NCBI GenBank assembly: GCA_964622255.1
Contig: CAZUPK010000012.1
Location: forward strand, 5,004-69,003
DNA: 64,000 bases
Source: SZUA-1377 sp964622255
GTDB taxonomy: Bacteria > Campylobacterota > Campylobacteria > Campylobacterales > QNZT01
Reading direction: 5' to 3'
The notes under the pieces were generated by a model. That model did no database searches. It worked only from the letters and a program-made list of their open reading frames with translations, and was not told where the DNA came from. Shown here in pieces: positions 35,786 through 43,437 of the stretch. Every line of letters begins with the position of its first letter. Position 1 is the first letter of the stretch. The position numbers and the translations under genes are program-made.

Positions 35786-35887
35786 CTATATTTTCATTAC
35801 CATATTTCTATATGAATACCAATCCATAAAACCACATAATACTATCATATCCATTGTGTAATAACCTATAAAAGTTTGGTTTATCAT
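35786..35887 (-). CDS. Candidate 33-aa small protein between serA and the permease
   Basis: A short ORF starting at ATG 35887 with an AGAGG-type ribosome site six bases upstream, ending at TAG 35786. The product starts MINQTFIGYYTMDMIVLCGF and is rich in Met, Tyr and Ile. It starts 25 bases downstream of serA on the same strand and ends 16 bases before the permease start. No family is recognised; it may be a small membrane-associated peptide, a remnant, or chance. Confidence 0.35.
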   Translation of the reverse strand: MINQTFIGYYTMDMIVLCGFMDWYSYRNMVMKI

Positions 35888-35912
35888 TTCATCCTCTTCA
35901 AAATTTATTTCA

Positions 35913-37061
35913 TCATCTTATAACTCTTGCAAAAATAACATCATCAAGACTTTCTATCCTCGATGCTAACTCATCATCAACATTACCGTTTACATCGATA
36001 ATATTGTAAGCTATGTCACCTCTACTTTTATTTAGCATATCTACTATATTTAAATTATTTTTTGCTAATTTTGAAGTGATATTTTCTATCATACTAGGAA
36101 TATTTTTATTTGCTATCACTATCCTTGTAGTTTCTGGAGTTCTTGGAAGTGATGCATTTGGAAAGTTTACCGAATTTATGATGTTTCCATTTTCAAGATA
36201 CTCTTTTATCTCATCTACCGCCATAACCGCACAGTTTTCTTCACTCTCTGCAGTGCTTGCTCCAAGATGTGGGATGGGGATAACTCCCTTTTTATTTAAA
36301 AGTTTATCTTCTGGAAAATCTGTTACATAAGTTGAAACTTTTTCTTCATCTATAGCTTTTAGCATATCATCACTATTTACCAAACCACCTCTTGAAAAGT
36401 TTATAACTTTTACTCCATCTTTACATTTTGCAAGAGTCTTAGAGTTTATCATATCTTTTGTGCTATCAAGAAGAGGAACATGGATAGTTATATAGTCTGC
36501 TTGTTTGTAAAGCTCATCTAAGTTATTTACTTTTTTTACTTGATTTGAAAGCATCAAAGCTCCCTCAACAGATAGATATGGATCAAACCCTACCACATCC
36601 ATACCAAGTTCTATTGCACTATTTGCAACCATCGCTCCGATAGCTCCAAGTCCGATAACTCCCAGAGTTTTTCCCTTTATCTCACAACCTGCAAAAGTTG
36701 ATTTTTTCTTCTCCACAAGTGAGCAGTTTTTTTCATTTTGCACCCACTCTATACCACCTATAATATCTCTTGATGCTAAAAAAAGTGATGCTATAACCAA
36801 CTCTTTTACTGCATTTGCATTTGCTCCGGGAGTATTAAAGACTACAATACCCCTTTTATTACACTCCTCAAGCGGTATGTTATTTACTCCCGCACCAGCC
36901 CTTGCTATGGCTTTTAGCTTGTCGTTGAAGTTATAATTATGCATCTTAAAACTTCTTACAACTATGGCATCAGGATTTTCCACATCCTCTGCAACACTAT
37001 AGTTTTCACCAAATCTACTCAAACCTTTGTTTGAGATATTATTTAAAGTTTTTATATTCAT
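35913..37061 (-). CDS. serA: D-3-phosphoglycerate dehydrogenase, short ACT-domain form
   Basis: The first step of serine synthesis (382 aa). The NAD-binding domain has TLGVIGLGAIGAMVANSA (about residues 133-150), the catalytic Arg/Glu/His set is spread over INFSRGGLVN and IPHLGASTAESEENCA, and a C-terminal ACT domain covers about residues 310-382. It lacks the intervening domain of the roughly 527-aa SerA usual in Campylobacterota and resembles the short form common in Firmicutes, so acquisition by transfer is possible. It follows serC by ten bases. Confidence 0.92.
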   Translation of the reverse strand: MNIKTLNNISNKGLSRFGENYSVAEDVENPDAIVVRSFKMHNYNFNDKLKAIARAGAGVNNIPLEECNKRGIVVFNTPGANANAVKELVIASLFLASRDIIGGIEWVQNEKNCSLVEKKKSTFAGCEIKGKTLGVIGLGAIGAMVANSAIELGMDVVGFDPYLSVEGALMLSNQVKKVNNLDELYKQADYITIHVPLLDSTKDMINSKTLAKCKDGVKVINFSRGGLVNSDDMLKAIDEEKVSTYVTDFPEDKLLNKKGVIPIPHLGASTAESEENCAVMAVDEIKEYLENGNIINSVNFPNASLPRTPETTRIVIANKNIPSMIENITSKLAKNNLNIVDMLNKSRGDIAYNIIDVNGNVDDELASRIESLDDVIFARVIR

Positions 37062-37071
37062 CTTCCAATCC

Positions 37072-38154
37072 TTAACTATTTTTGCTTTGGAACTCTTGCA
37101 TAAGTTTTACAAGTGCTTCCACACCCTCTTTTGGCATAGCATTGTATATAGAAGCTCTAAGTCCACCAATGCTTCTATGCCCTTTAAGTCCTATCATACC
37201 TGCACTTTCACTCTCTTTTATAAGTTTTTCTTCAAGAAGTGTATCTTTATCTTTGATATTAAAAGTTACATTCATCAAACTTCTACTTCCTTTTTTTGAA
37301 TGAGCTACATAAAAACCATTTGAATTATCTATAGCATCATAAAGGATTTGTGCTTTTTCTTGATTTTTTTTGTCTATCGCTTCTATACCACCTTGCTCGT
37401 CTATCCACTCTAAGATGAGTTTTAAAAGATATATACCAAATGTCGGAGGAGTATTATAAAGTGAGTTAGCACTAGCATAAGTAGCATATCTTAGCATCGT
37501 AGGAACAGTATCTTTAACTCTGTCAAGAAGATTTTTTCTTATAATGACTATAGTTACTCCCGAAAGTCCTGCATTTTTTTGAGCACCTGCAAACAAAAGA
37601 TCCACATTTTCCCAATCAACTATGTATGAAAATATATCACTACTTGCATCAACAACCAACGGTGATTTTGTTTTTGGATAATTTTTGTAGTATTGAGTTC
37701 CATAGATAGTGTTGTTTGAAGTGATATAACAGTAGTCGCAGTCATCACTAAAATTTACTTTTGGGATATGATCAAAGTTACTATCCTCGCTTGAAGCTAC
37801 TATATCAAAGTTTACTCCTTGTATTTTTGCCTCTTTTATAGCTTTTTTTGACCAGCTACCTGTGTTTGCATACTCTACTTTTCCACCTAGATAAAGATTT
37901 AACGGCACCATAGCAAACTGAGTTGATGCCCCACCCTGTAAAAATAAAACTTCAAAATCATCTGGAAGTTTATAAAGTTTTTTTACTAAATTTATAGCAC
38001 TTTGATGAATATCATCATACATCTTTGATCTATGCGATGCTTCAATAACAGATATACCGCTACCTTGATAGTCAAGTAACTCTTTTTGTGCTATTTCTAA
38101 CACTGAAGTTGGCAAAGTCGCAGGACCCGCACCAAAATTGTAAGCTCTATTCAT
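37072..38154 (-). CDS. serC: Phosphoserine aminotransferase
   Basis: A PLP enzyme making phosphoserine (360 aa): NFGAGPATLPTSVLE at the start, EVLFLQGGASTQFAMVPLN, and the PLP-lysine motif LLFAGAQKNAGLSG (about residues 187-200). It is first in the serC-serA pair, behind a minus-strand TATAAT at 38182-38187, so serine synthesis is expressed as one unit. Confidence 0.97.
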   Translation of the reverse strand: MNRAYNFGAGPATLPTSVLEIAQKELLDYQGSGISVIEASHRSKMYDDIHQSAINLVKKLYKLPDDFEVLFLQGGASTQFAMVPLNLYLGGKVEYANTGSWSKKAIKEAKIQGVNFDIVASSEDSNFDHIPKVNFSDDCDYCYITSNNTIYGTQYYKNYPKTKSPLVVDASSDIFSYIVDWENVDLLFAGAQKNAGLSGVTIVIIRKNLLDRVKDTVPTMLRYATYASANSLYNTPPTFGIYLLKLILEWIDEQGGIEAIDKKNQEKAQILYDAIDNSNGFYVAHSKKGSRSLMNVTFNIKDKDTLLEEKLIKESESAGMIGLKGHRSIGGLRASIYNAMPKEGVEALVKLMQEFQSKNS

Positions 38155-38181
38155 ATATTATTCTCCTAAAAATTTTTCACC

Positions 38182-38187
38182 ATTATA
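38182..38187 (-). promoter_or_regulatory. Promoter -10 element for serC-serA
   Basis: TATAAT on the minus strand, 27 bases upstream of the serC ATG, in the divergent serC/gspG gap. Confidence 0.5.
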
Positions 38188-38256
38188 TAAAAATTTATAT
38201 TAACTTTAAAAAATCCTGATAGAATACCGAAAAACATTTGATTAAAGGATACTTAT

Positions 38257-38679
38257 ATGAAATCAAAAAAAGGTTTTTCACTCATAGAGATTATGATAGT
38301 TATCATTATTTTAGGACTTTTAGCAGGACTTGTTTTACCAAAACTTTTAGGACAAGCTGATAAAGCAAAGAAAAAGATAGTTTGTATCCAGATGCACTCA
38401 CTAAAAGATGCACTAAAAAACTTTAAACTTGACAATGGTGTTTACCCTACAACAGAAGAAGGACTAAATGCACTTTTACAAAACCCAGATCCCGAAAAAT
38501 ACAAAGGCTATAGCAAAGGTGGATATCTTGATGGAAAAACTCCGCTAGATCCTTGGAAAAATCCTTATATATATATAAATGATGGAGAGATAGATTTTAT
38601 TTCACTTGGAGCAGATGGACAAGAGGGTGGAGATGGTGAAAATGCCGATATTAGATTTAGTAAAGATTGTCAAAGATAG
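38257..38679 (+). CDS. gspG: GspG-type major pseudopilin
   Basis: A type II secretion/type IV pilus-like pseudopilin (140 aa). The prepilin site is KKG-FSLIEIMIVIIILGLL, cleaved after Gly5 with Glu at mature position 5. The globular part has NGVYPTTEEGLNALL and the Ca-binding-type C-terminus LDPWKNPYIYI, then ISLGADGQEGGDGENADI. It stands alone here; the rest of the secretion genes must be elsewhere. A TGATAGAAT box lies about 30 bases upstream. Confidence 0.93.
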   Translation: MKSKKGFSLIEIMIVIIILGLLAGLVLPKLLGQADKAKKKIVCIQMHSLKDALKNFKLDNGVYPTTEEGLNALLQNPDPEKYKGYSKGGYLDGKTPLDPWKNPYIYINDGEIDFISLGADGQEGGDGENADIRFSKDCQR

Positions 38680-38768
38680 GTTATGAGTGAAGTTGCAAAA
38701 AACTCTCTATAAATTTTAAAAAAAGATTACAAAATTAGATATTTCTTGCGAGAAAAAACTTTTTTAGT

Positions 38769-38774
38769 TAAAAT
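38769..38774 (+). promoter_or_regulatory. Promoter -10 candidate for recA
   Basis: TAAAAT 26 bases before the chosen recA ATG. I see no clear LexA-type operator, which fits the absence of LexA in most of this phylum. Confidence 0.35.
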
Positions 38775-38799
38775 CACAAGAAATTTTAAAGGAATAGCG

Positions 38800-39816
38800 A
38801 TGGACGAACAAAAGAAAAAGGCTATGGAATTAGCTATAAAACAGATAGATAAAGCTTTTGGGAAAGGGGCTTTAGTTAGACTTGGTGATAAAGAGGTAGA
38901 GCCTATAGACTCCATAAGCACAGGAAGTTTAGGACTTGATATAGCTTTGGGTATAGGAGGAGTTCCAAAAGGGAGAATCATAGAGATATATGGACCGGAG
39001 AGTTCGGGTAAAACAACTTTGGCTCTTCAGATAACTGCAGAAGCTCAAAAAGAGGGTGGAATATGTGCTTTTGTTGATGCAGAACATGCACTAGATGTAA
39101 AATATGCAAAAAATCTAGGAGTTGATGTTGATAATCTTTTTGTATCACAGCCTGATTATGGAGAACAAGCTCTTGATATAGTTGAAAGTATAGCAAGAAG
39201 TGGTGCTGTTGATTTGATAGTGGTAGATTCTGTTGCTGCACTTACTCCAAAAAGTGAGATAGACGGAGATATGGGAGATCAACATGTAGGACTACAAGCT
39301 AGACTTATGAGTCAAGCACTAAGAAAGCTTACAAGTGTAGCTCATAAGATGGGAACTATTATTATATTTATCAACCAAATCAGGATGAAAATAGGTGTGA
39401 TGGGATATGGTTCTCCAGAAACTACAACAGGTGGAAATGCCTTAAAATTTTACAGTTCAGTTAGAATAGATGTTAGAAAGATAGCAACACTAAAACAAGC
39501 AGATGAAAATATAGGAAACAAAGTAAAAGCAAAGATAGTAAAAAACAAAGTTGCACCTCCATTTAAACAAGCAGAGTTTGATGTGATGTTTGGGGAGGGT
39601 ATTTCAAAAGAGGGAGAGCTTGTTGATTATGGAGTTAAACTTGACATCATAGATAAAAGTGGTGCTTGGTTTAGTTATGGAGATAAAAAGTTAGGTCAGG
39701 GTAGAGAAAATGTAAAAGCTCTTTTAAAAGAGGATAAAGAGTTAGCAAAAGAGATAGAGAAGAAGATAAAAGAGGCTATGGGACTTGTAGAAGAAAAGGA
39801 AGAAAAAAGCAACTAA
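38800..39816 (+). CDS. recA: Recombinase RecA
   Basis: The homologous-recombination ATPase (338 aa). Walker A is GPESSGKTTLAL (about residues 65-76), then VDAEHALDVKYAKNLGVD, loop 1 around VDSVAALTPKSEIDGDMGD and INQIRMKIGVMGYGSPETTT. The frame is open 18 codons further upstream, but ATG 38800 follows AAAGGAATAGCG and gives the family N-terminus MDEQKKKAMELAI. Confidence 0.98.
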   Translation: MDEQKKKAMELAIKQIDKAFGKGALVRLGDKEVEPIDSISTGSLGLDIALGIGGVPKGRIIEIYGPESSGKTTLALQITAEAQKEGGICAFVDAEHALDVKYAKNLGVDVDNLFVSQPDYGEQALDIVESIARSGAVDLIVVDSVAALTPKSEIDGDMGDQHVGLQARLMSQALRKLTSVAHKMGTIIIFINQIRMKIGVMGYGSPETTTGGNALKFYSSVRIDVRKIATLKQADENIGNKVKAKIVKNKVAPPFKQAEFDVMFGEGISKEGELVDYGVKLDIIDKSGAWFSYGDKKLGQGRENVKALLKEDKELAKEIEKKIKEAMGLVEEKEEKSN

Positions 39817-39840
39817 AACAAGATAAAAGTAAGCTTGCTA

Positions 39841-39846
39841 TATAAT
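39841..39846 (+). promoter_or_regulatory. Promoter -10 element for eno
   Basis: TATAAT in GCTATATAATAAACC, 63 bases before the eno start. The stretch after it can form a small stem (AACCGAG with CTCAGGTT, one bulge). Confidence 0.45.
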
Positions 39847-39909
39847 AAACCGAGTTCGATACACTGTCAAAGCTCAGGTTATTATCTAAAATTTAAATAG
39901 GGGATGCTA

Positions 39910-41175
39910 ATGGTATATATAGATGATGTTTATGCTAATGAAGTTCTTGATAGTAGGGGAAATCCAACTGTAAGAGCTACAGTAGTTTTAAGTGACGGAA
40001 CAAAGGAAAGTGCTATCGTTCCAAGTGGAGCAAGCACTGGTAAAAGAGAGGCCATAGAGCTTAGAGATGGCGATGAAAGATATATGGGAAAAGGTGTCTT
40101 AAAAGCTGTTGAAAATGTAAACACTATCATAAGTGATGAACTTATAGGATTAAGCCCTTTCAATCAAGCTGAGATTGATGCTATCATAAAAGATATAGAT
40201 GGAACTGATAACTACTCAAAACTAGGAGCAAATGCTTCACTTGGAGTTTCTATGGCAGTTGCAAGAGTAGCATCAGCAAGTCTTGCTATACCACTTTATA
40301 GATACTTAGGTGGGGCAAATGCTATGACTCTTCCAACTCCTATGTTTAACATCATAAATGGTGGAAGTCACGCAAACAACTCTGTTGATTTTCAAGAGTA
40401 TATGATTATGCCAATAAATTTTGACGAACTTGGTGAAGCTTTAAGAGCATCAGCAGAGGTTTATCACAACTTGAAAAAAATCATTTCTGATATGGGTGAA
40501 AGCACAGCTTTAGGAGATGAGGGAGGTTTTGCACCAAATCTTAAAAACAACGAAGAGCCTATACAAGTAATCATACAAGCTATACAAAGAGCTGGATATA
40601 AACCGGGAGATGATATAGCTATCGCACTTGATATTGCAAGTAGTGAACTAGTATGTAAGGGTGGATACAAACTTGATAGTGAAGATAGAGTTTTAACAAG
40701 TGAAGAGTTGGTTGCATACTATGAAGAACTTTGTAGTAAATATCCTATCGTTTCTATCGAAGATGGTTTAAGTGAGGATGATTGGGATGGATGGAAAATA
40801 CTTACAGAAAAACTTGGTAGAAAAGTTCAACTTGTAGGAGATGATCTTTTTGTTACAAATGAAAAAATCCTAAGAGAGGGTATAGAAAAAGGTATAGCAA
40901 ACTCTATCCTTATAAAACCAAACCAAATAGGAACAGTAAGTGAAACTATGACAACAGTTAGACTTGCTCAAAGAAATGGTTATACTTGTGTTATGAGTCA
41001 CAGAAGTGGTGAAAGTGAAGATGCTTTTATAGCTGATTTTGCTGTGGCACTAAATACTGGACAGATAAAAACAGGTTCCACTGCAAGGGGTGAGAGAACT
41101 GCAAAATACAACAGACTTTTAGAGATAGAAAGAGAGTTAGGACTTGGTGAATACTTAGGAAAAAAGCTTTTTTAG
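39910..41175 (+). CDS. eno: Enolase
   Basis: Converts 2-phosphoglycerate to phosphoenolpyruvate (421 aa). Active-site parts visible: NEVLDSRGNPTVRATVV, VPSGASTGKREAIELRDGD, metal ligands around SIEDGLSEDDWDGW and VGDDLFVTN, and SHRSGESEDAFIADFAVAL. ATG 39910 is chosen over ATG 39904 because AGGGG abuts the first ATG but sits six bases before the second. Confidence 0.98.
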   Translation: MVYIDDVYANEVLDSRGNPTVRATVVLSDGTKESAIVPSGASTGKREAIELRDGDERYMGKGVLKAVENVNTIISDELIGLSPFNQAEIDAIIKDIDGTDNYSKLGANASLGVSMAVARVASASLAIPLYRYLGGANAMTLPTPMFNIINGGSHANNSVDFQEYMIMPINFDELGEALRASAEVYHNLKKIISDMGESTALGDEGGFAPNLKNNEEPIQVIIQAIQRAGYKPGDDIAIALDIASSELVCKGGYKLDSEDRVLTSEELVAYYEELCSKYPIVSIEDGLSEDDWDGWKILTEKLGRKVQLVGDDLFVTNEKILREGIEKGIANSILIKPNQIGTVSETMTTVRLAQRNGYTCVMSHRSGESEDAFIADFAVALNTGQIKTGSTARGERTAKYNRLLEIERELGLGEYLGKKLF

Positions 41176-41178
41176 ATT

Positions 41179-41442
41179 ATGAATGAAAAAGAAGAACTAA
41201 TAGGAGAGGAAAAAAGTTTTATCTTCTCCTCTCTTTGCAAAATACTTCTAGTAACTTTAGTAATCGTTTTTGCCATATTTTTAGGGAAGATACTTTTTGG
41301 AACAAGATCTTTAGAAGTTTTTTTCAAACTTAAAAAACAAGAAGAGTCCCTTAGAAAAAAGATAAAAAAACAAAAAGAGGAAAATGCAAGACTACAAAAG
41401 AAGCTTTTTGAGTATCAGCTATCAGTTCCCGATAGTGAGTGA
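41179..41442 (+). CDS. FtsB/DivIC-like septum formation protein
   Basis: A small bitopic membrane protein (87 aa): an N-terminal cytosolic tail, one helix (about residues 18-40, ILLVTLVIVFAIFLGKILFG) and a Lys/Glu-rich coiled coil (about 48-78, LKKQEESLRKKIKKQKEENA). This matches FtsB/DivIC divisome proteins. The place directly after eno is the same as in Campylobacter and E. coli-type neighbourhoods. It overlaps the convergent antiporter gene by 28 bases. Confidence 0.8.
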   Translation: MNEKEELIGEEKSFIFSSLCKILLVTLVIVFAIFLGKILFGTRSLEVFFKLKKQEESLRKKIKKQKEENARLQKKLFEYQLSVPDSE

Positions 41443-42599
41443 ACCTTTTTAGCCAACAACATAATACTACCCATACTAACGATAACCTCTATCAAACTAG
41501 CTAAAACTAAAGCATAGTAGTGAAACTCTATGATGGCTTTATACTGCAAAGCCAAAGTAGCAATAGCTATCAAAAGTGTTAAAGGCATAGAGTGAGACAA
41601 GGCAAAGAGTATTTGTTCCTTTATAGTTAGCATCTTATGCAAAACAAATGATGATAAAAATCTAACTATTATCATACTAACTGTTATTAGTATAGCCTCT
41701 AAAGCCAATTTTTTGCTCAGCAAATATCTAAGCTCAAACATACTTCCTATGTGTATAAAAAATATAGGTATCATAAAACCAAAACCAAAAGTAGCAAGTT
41801 TATGAGGAAGTTGCTCTTTGTGCTCAAAAAATGTTGCTATAAAAACACCTGCTATAAAAGCTCCAAAAGCTATCTCTAAGTGTAGGATAAACATCAAAGC
41901 AATCATAAGAAAAAAGATAGTCATAGAGGTTCTTATATCTTTTTCATCCTTATCTCCCTTTTTAGGAACTAAAAAGTTTTTCCACTCCGGATGCCACCAG
42001 AAAATAACTTTAAAGAGCCTAAATATTAAAAATATTACAACCATAAAAATAAAAAGAAGAATTATTGCTTTTATAAAATCTTTACCTATACCATTTTCAA
42101 GTGCTGATGCTACTATCGTAAGAAGTATGATGCTCAAAAGTTCTCCCAAAACTCCTATATTCATAGAGAGATTTAGCCACTTTCTATCTTTTCCAAACTC
42201 TTTAAACAAAGCCATAATAAGCCCTACGGATATGAGTGAAAACATAAAGGTAAATATAAAAGGAAAAGAAAATATTTTTACAAATATCAACGATAAAAAA
42301 TATAAGACAAAAAGATAGATACTACCATTTATAAAAACCCTTTTTTCAAGCTTTAAAAGAAGATTTAAGTTTACTTCTGTTCCGGCTAAAAACATAAGAT
42401 AGAAAAATCCAACTTCCGCCATAAGGGTAAAAATCTCATTTTCAGGTTTTAAAAAGGAAAAATACCCTGCAATAGCACCCAACACTATCTCTATAGGAGC
42501 TGTTGGAAATTTTACAAAACTAGCTATATAAGGTGATGTAAAAAGTATAGTAGCTATGGTAAATATCATATAAATGCTGTTGCTATCACTATGTCCCAT
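41415..42599 (-). CDS. CPA2-type cation/proton antiporter
   Basis: A 394-aa membrane protein with about 12 helices and the Kef/NapA-type layout: LGAIAGYFSFLKPE, FLAGTEVNLNLLLKLEKR (the residues around the conserved acidic site), AFGAFIAGVFIATFFEHKEQ and GFMIPIFFIHIGSMFEL. No RCK/TrkA-N domain is attached, so it is likely a Na+/H+ or K+/H+ antiporter rather than a gated Kef channel. ATG 42599 (overlapping the bioB stop by 11 bases) is preferred over GTG 42602. Confidence 0.88.
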   Translation of the reverse strand: MGHSDSNSIYMIFTIATILFTSPYIASFVKFPTAPIEIVLGAIAGYFSFLKPENEIFTLMAEVGFFYLMFLAGTEVNLNLLLKLEKRVFINGSIYLFVLYFLSLIFVKIFSFPFIFTFMFSLISVGLIMALFKEFGKDRKWLNLSMNIGVLGELLSIILLTIVASALENGIGKDFIKAIILLFIFMVVIFLIFRLFKVIFWWHPEWKNFLVPKKGDKDEKDIRTSMTIFFLMIALMFILHLEIAFGAFIAGVFIATFFEHKEQLPHKLATFGFGFMIPIFFIHIGSMFELRYLLSKKLALEAILITVSMIIVRFLSSFVLHKMLTIKEQILFALSHSMPLTLLIAIATLALQYKAIIEFHYYALVLASLIEVIVSMGSIMLLAKKVHSLSGTDS

Positions 42600-43437
42600 C
42601 ACAACTCTTTGCTATCTTGTAACCAAGCTCATTTATAGCTTGTATATCCTTATCCTCTTTTTCACCCTTTGTAGTTAGATAATCACCTATAACGATAGAA
42701 TTCACTCCCAACTCAAAAAGCTCTTTTAATGAGTCTTTAAAAAAATACTCTCTTCCACCGGCTACCATTACACGAGATTTTGGTAAATGCTTGACTACAT
42801 TTTCTATAACTTTTCTAGCTTCATCTTTTGAAAGAGTATTTTTCTTTAGTGGAAGTGCAGGATTTGGGATATAAAAGTTTATAGCTACACTTTCAGGCTC
42901 AAGTGAGACTAAAGAGTTTATAAAGTCATCTCTATCTCTTTGACTCTCTCCCATACCAAAGATTCCACCACAACAAAGTTTAAGTTTGGCCTCTTTTACA
43001 GCAAGTGCGGTTTTATATCTATCTATCCAATTGTGAGTAGAGCATATATTTTTATAGTAGTTTTTTGAAGTTTCCAGGTTATGGTTATAGCTTTTTAGAC
43101 CTGCATCTTTTAACTCTTTTAAATCCTCTAAAGTAGCCAGTCCATTGCAACCTATATAGTTTAAACCAAAATCCTCTTTTCTTAACTTCCTTAAAAGATC
43201 TAACATATACTCTTTCCGTTTTTTATCCAACCCTAAACCGCTTGTTACCAAACAAAAACCAACAGCCTTAGAGTTTTTAGCCCTTTTTGCTTCTTCTATG
43301 ACATCTTTAAAAGGTTTAAAGCTATATCTTTGGATATTAGTTTTATATCGTGAACTTTGAGTGCAAAAGTGACAATCCTCTTTGCAACTGCCACTTAAAA
43401 CATTTGATATAGCACAAAGGTATATACTCTTATGCAT
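42589..43437 (-). CDS. bioB: Biotin synthase
   Basis: A radical SAM enzyme converting dethiobiotin to biotin (282 aa). The [4Fe-4S] motif is CKEDCHFCTQS (CxxxCxxC), followed by FCLVTSGLG, YNHNLETS and CCGGIFGMGESQRDRDDF. The frame opens ten codons upstream, but ATG 43437 gives the usual Campylobacterota N-terminus (MHKSIYLCAISNVLSGSC) and overlaps the topA stop by eight bases. It supplies the cofactor attached by BirA. Confidence 0.95.
   Translation of the reverse strand: MHKSIYLCAISNVLSGSCKEDCHFCTQSSRYKTNIQRYSFKPFKDVIEEAKRAKNSKAVGFCLVTSGLGLDKKRKEYMLDLLRKLRKEDFGLNYIGCNGLATLEDLKELKDAGLKSYNHNLETSKNYYKNICSTHNWIDRYKTALAVKEAKLKLCCGGIFGMGESQRDRDDFINSLVSLEPESVAINFYIPNPALPLKKNTLSKDEARKVIENVVKHLPKSRVMVAGGREYFFKDSLKELFELGVNSIVIGDYLTTKGEKEDKDIQAINELGYKIAKSCDGT

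Noticed and set aside
38746..38799. Longer recA start
   Set aside because: The upstream 18 codons cover the promoter region and do not resemble RecA; ATG 38800 has a proper ribosome site.
39847..39909. Hairpin AACCGAG/CTCAGGTT between recA and eno as a terminator
   Set aside because: The loop is long, the stem short with a bulge, and no T-run follows, so it is not convincing as a terminator.
41818..42318. 166-codon open frame on the plus strand
   Set aside because: It lies fully antisense to the antiporter gene, whose protein has clear membrane helices and family motifs. Long antisense frames are common in AT-rich coding DNA.
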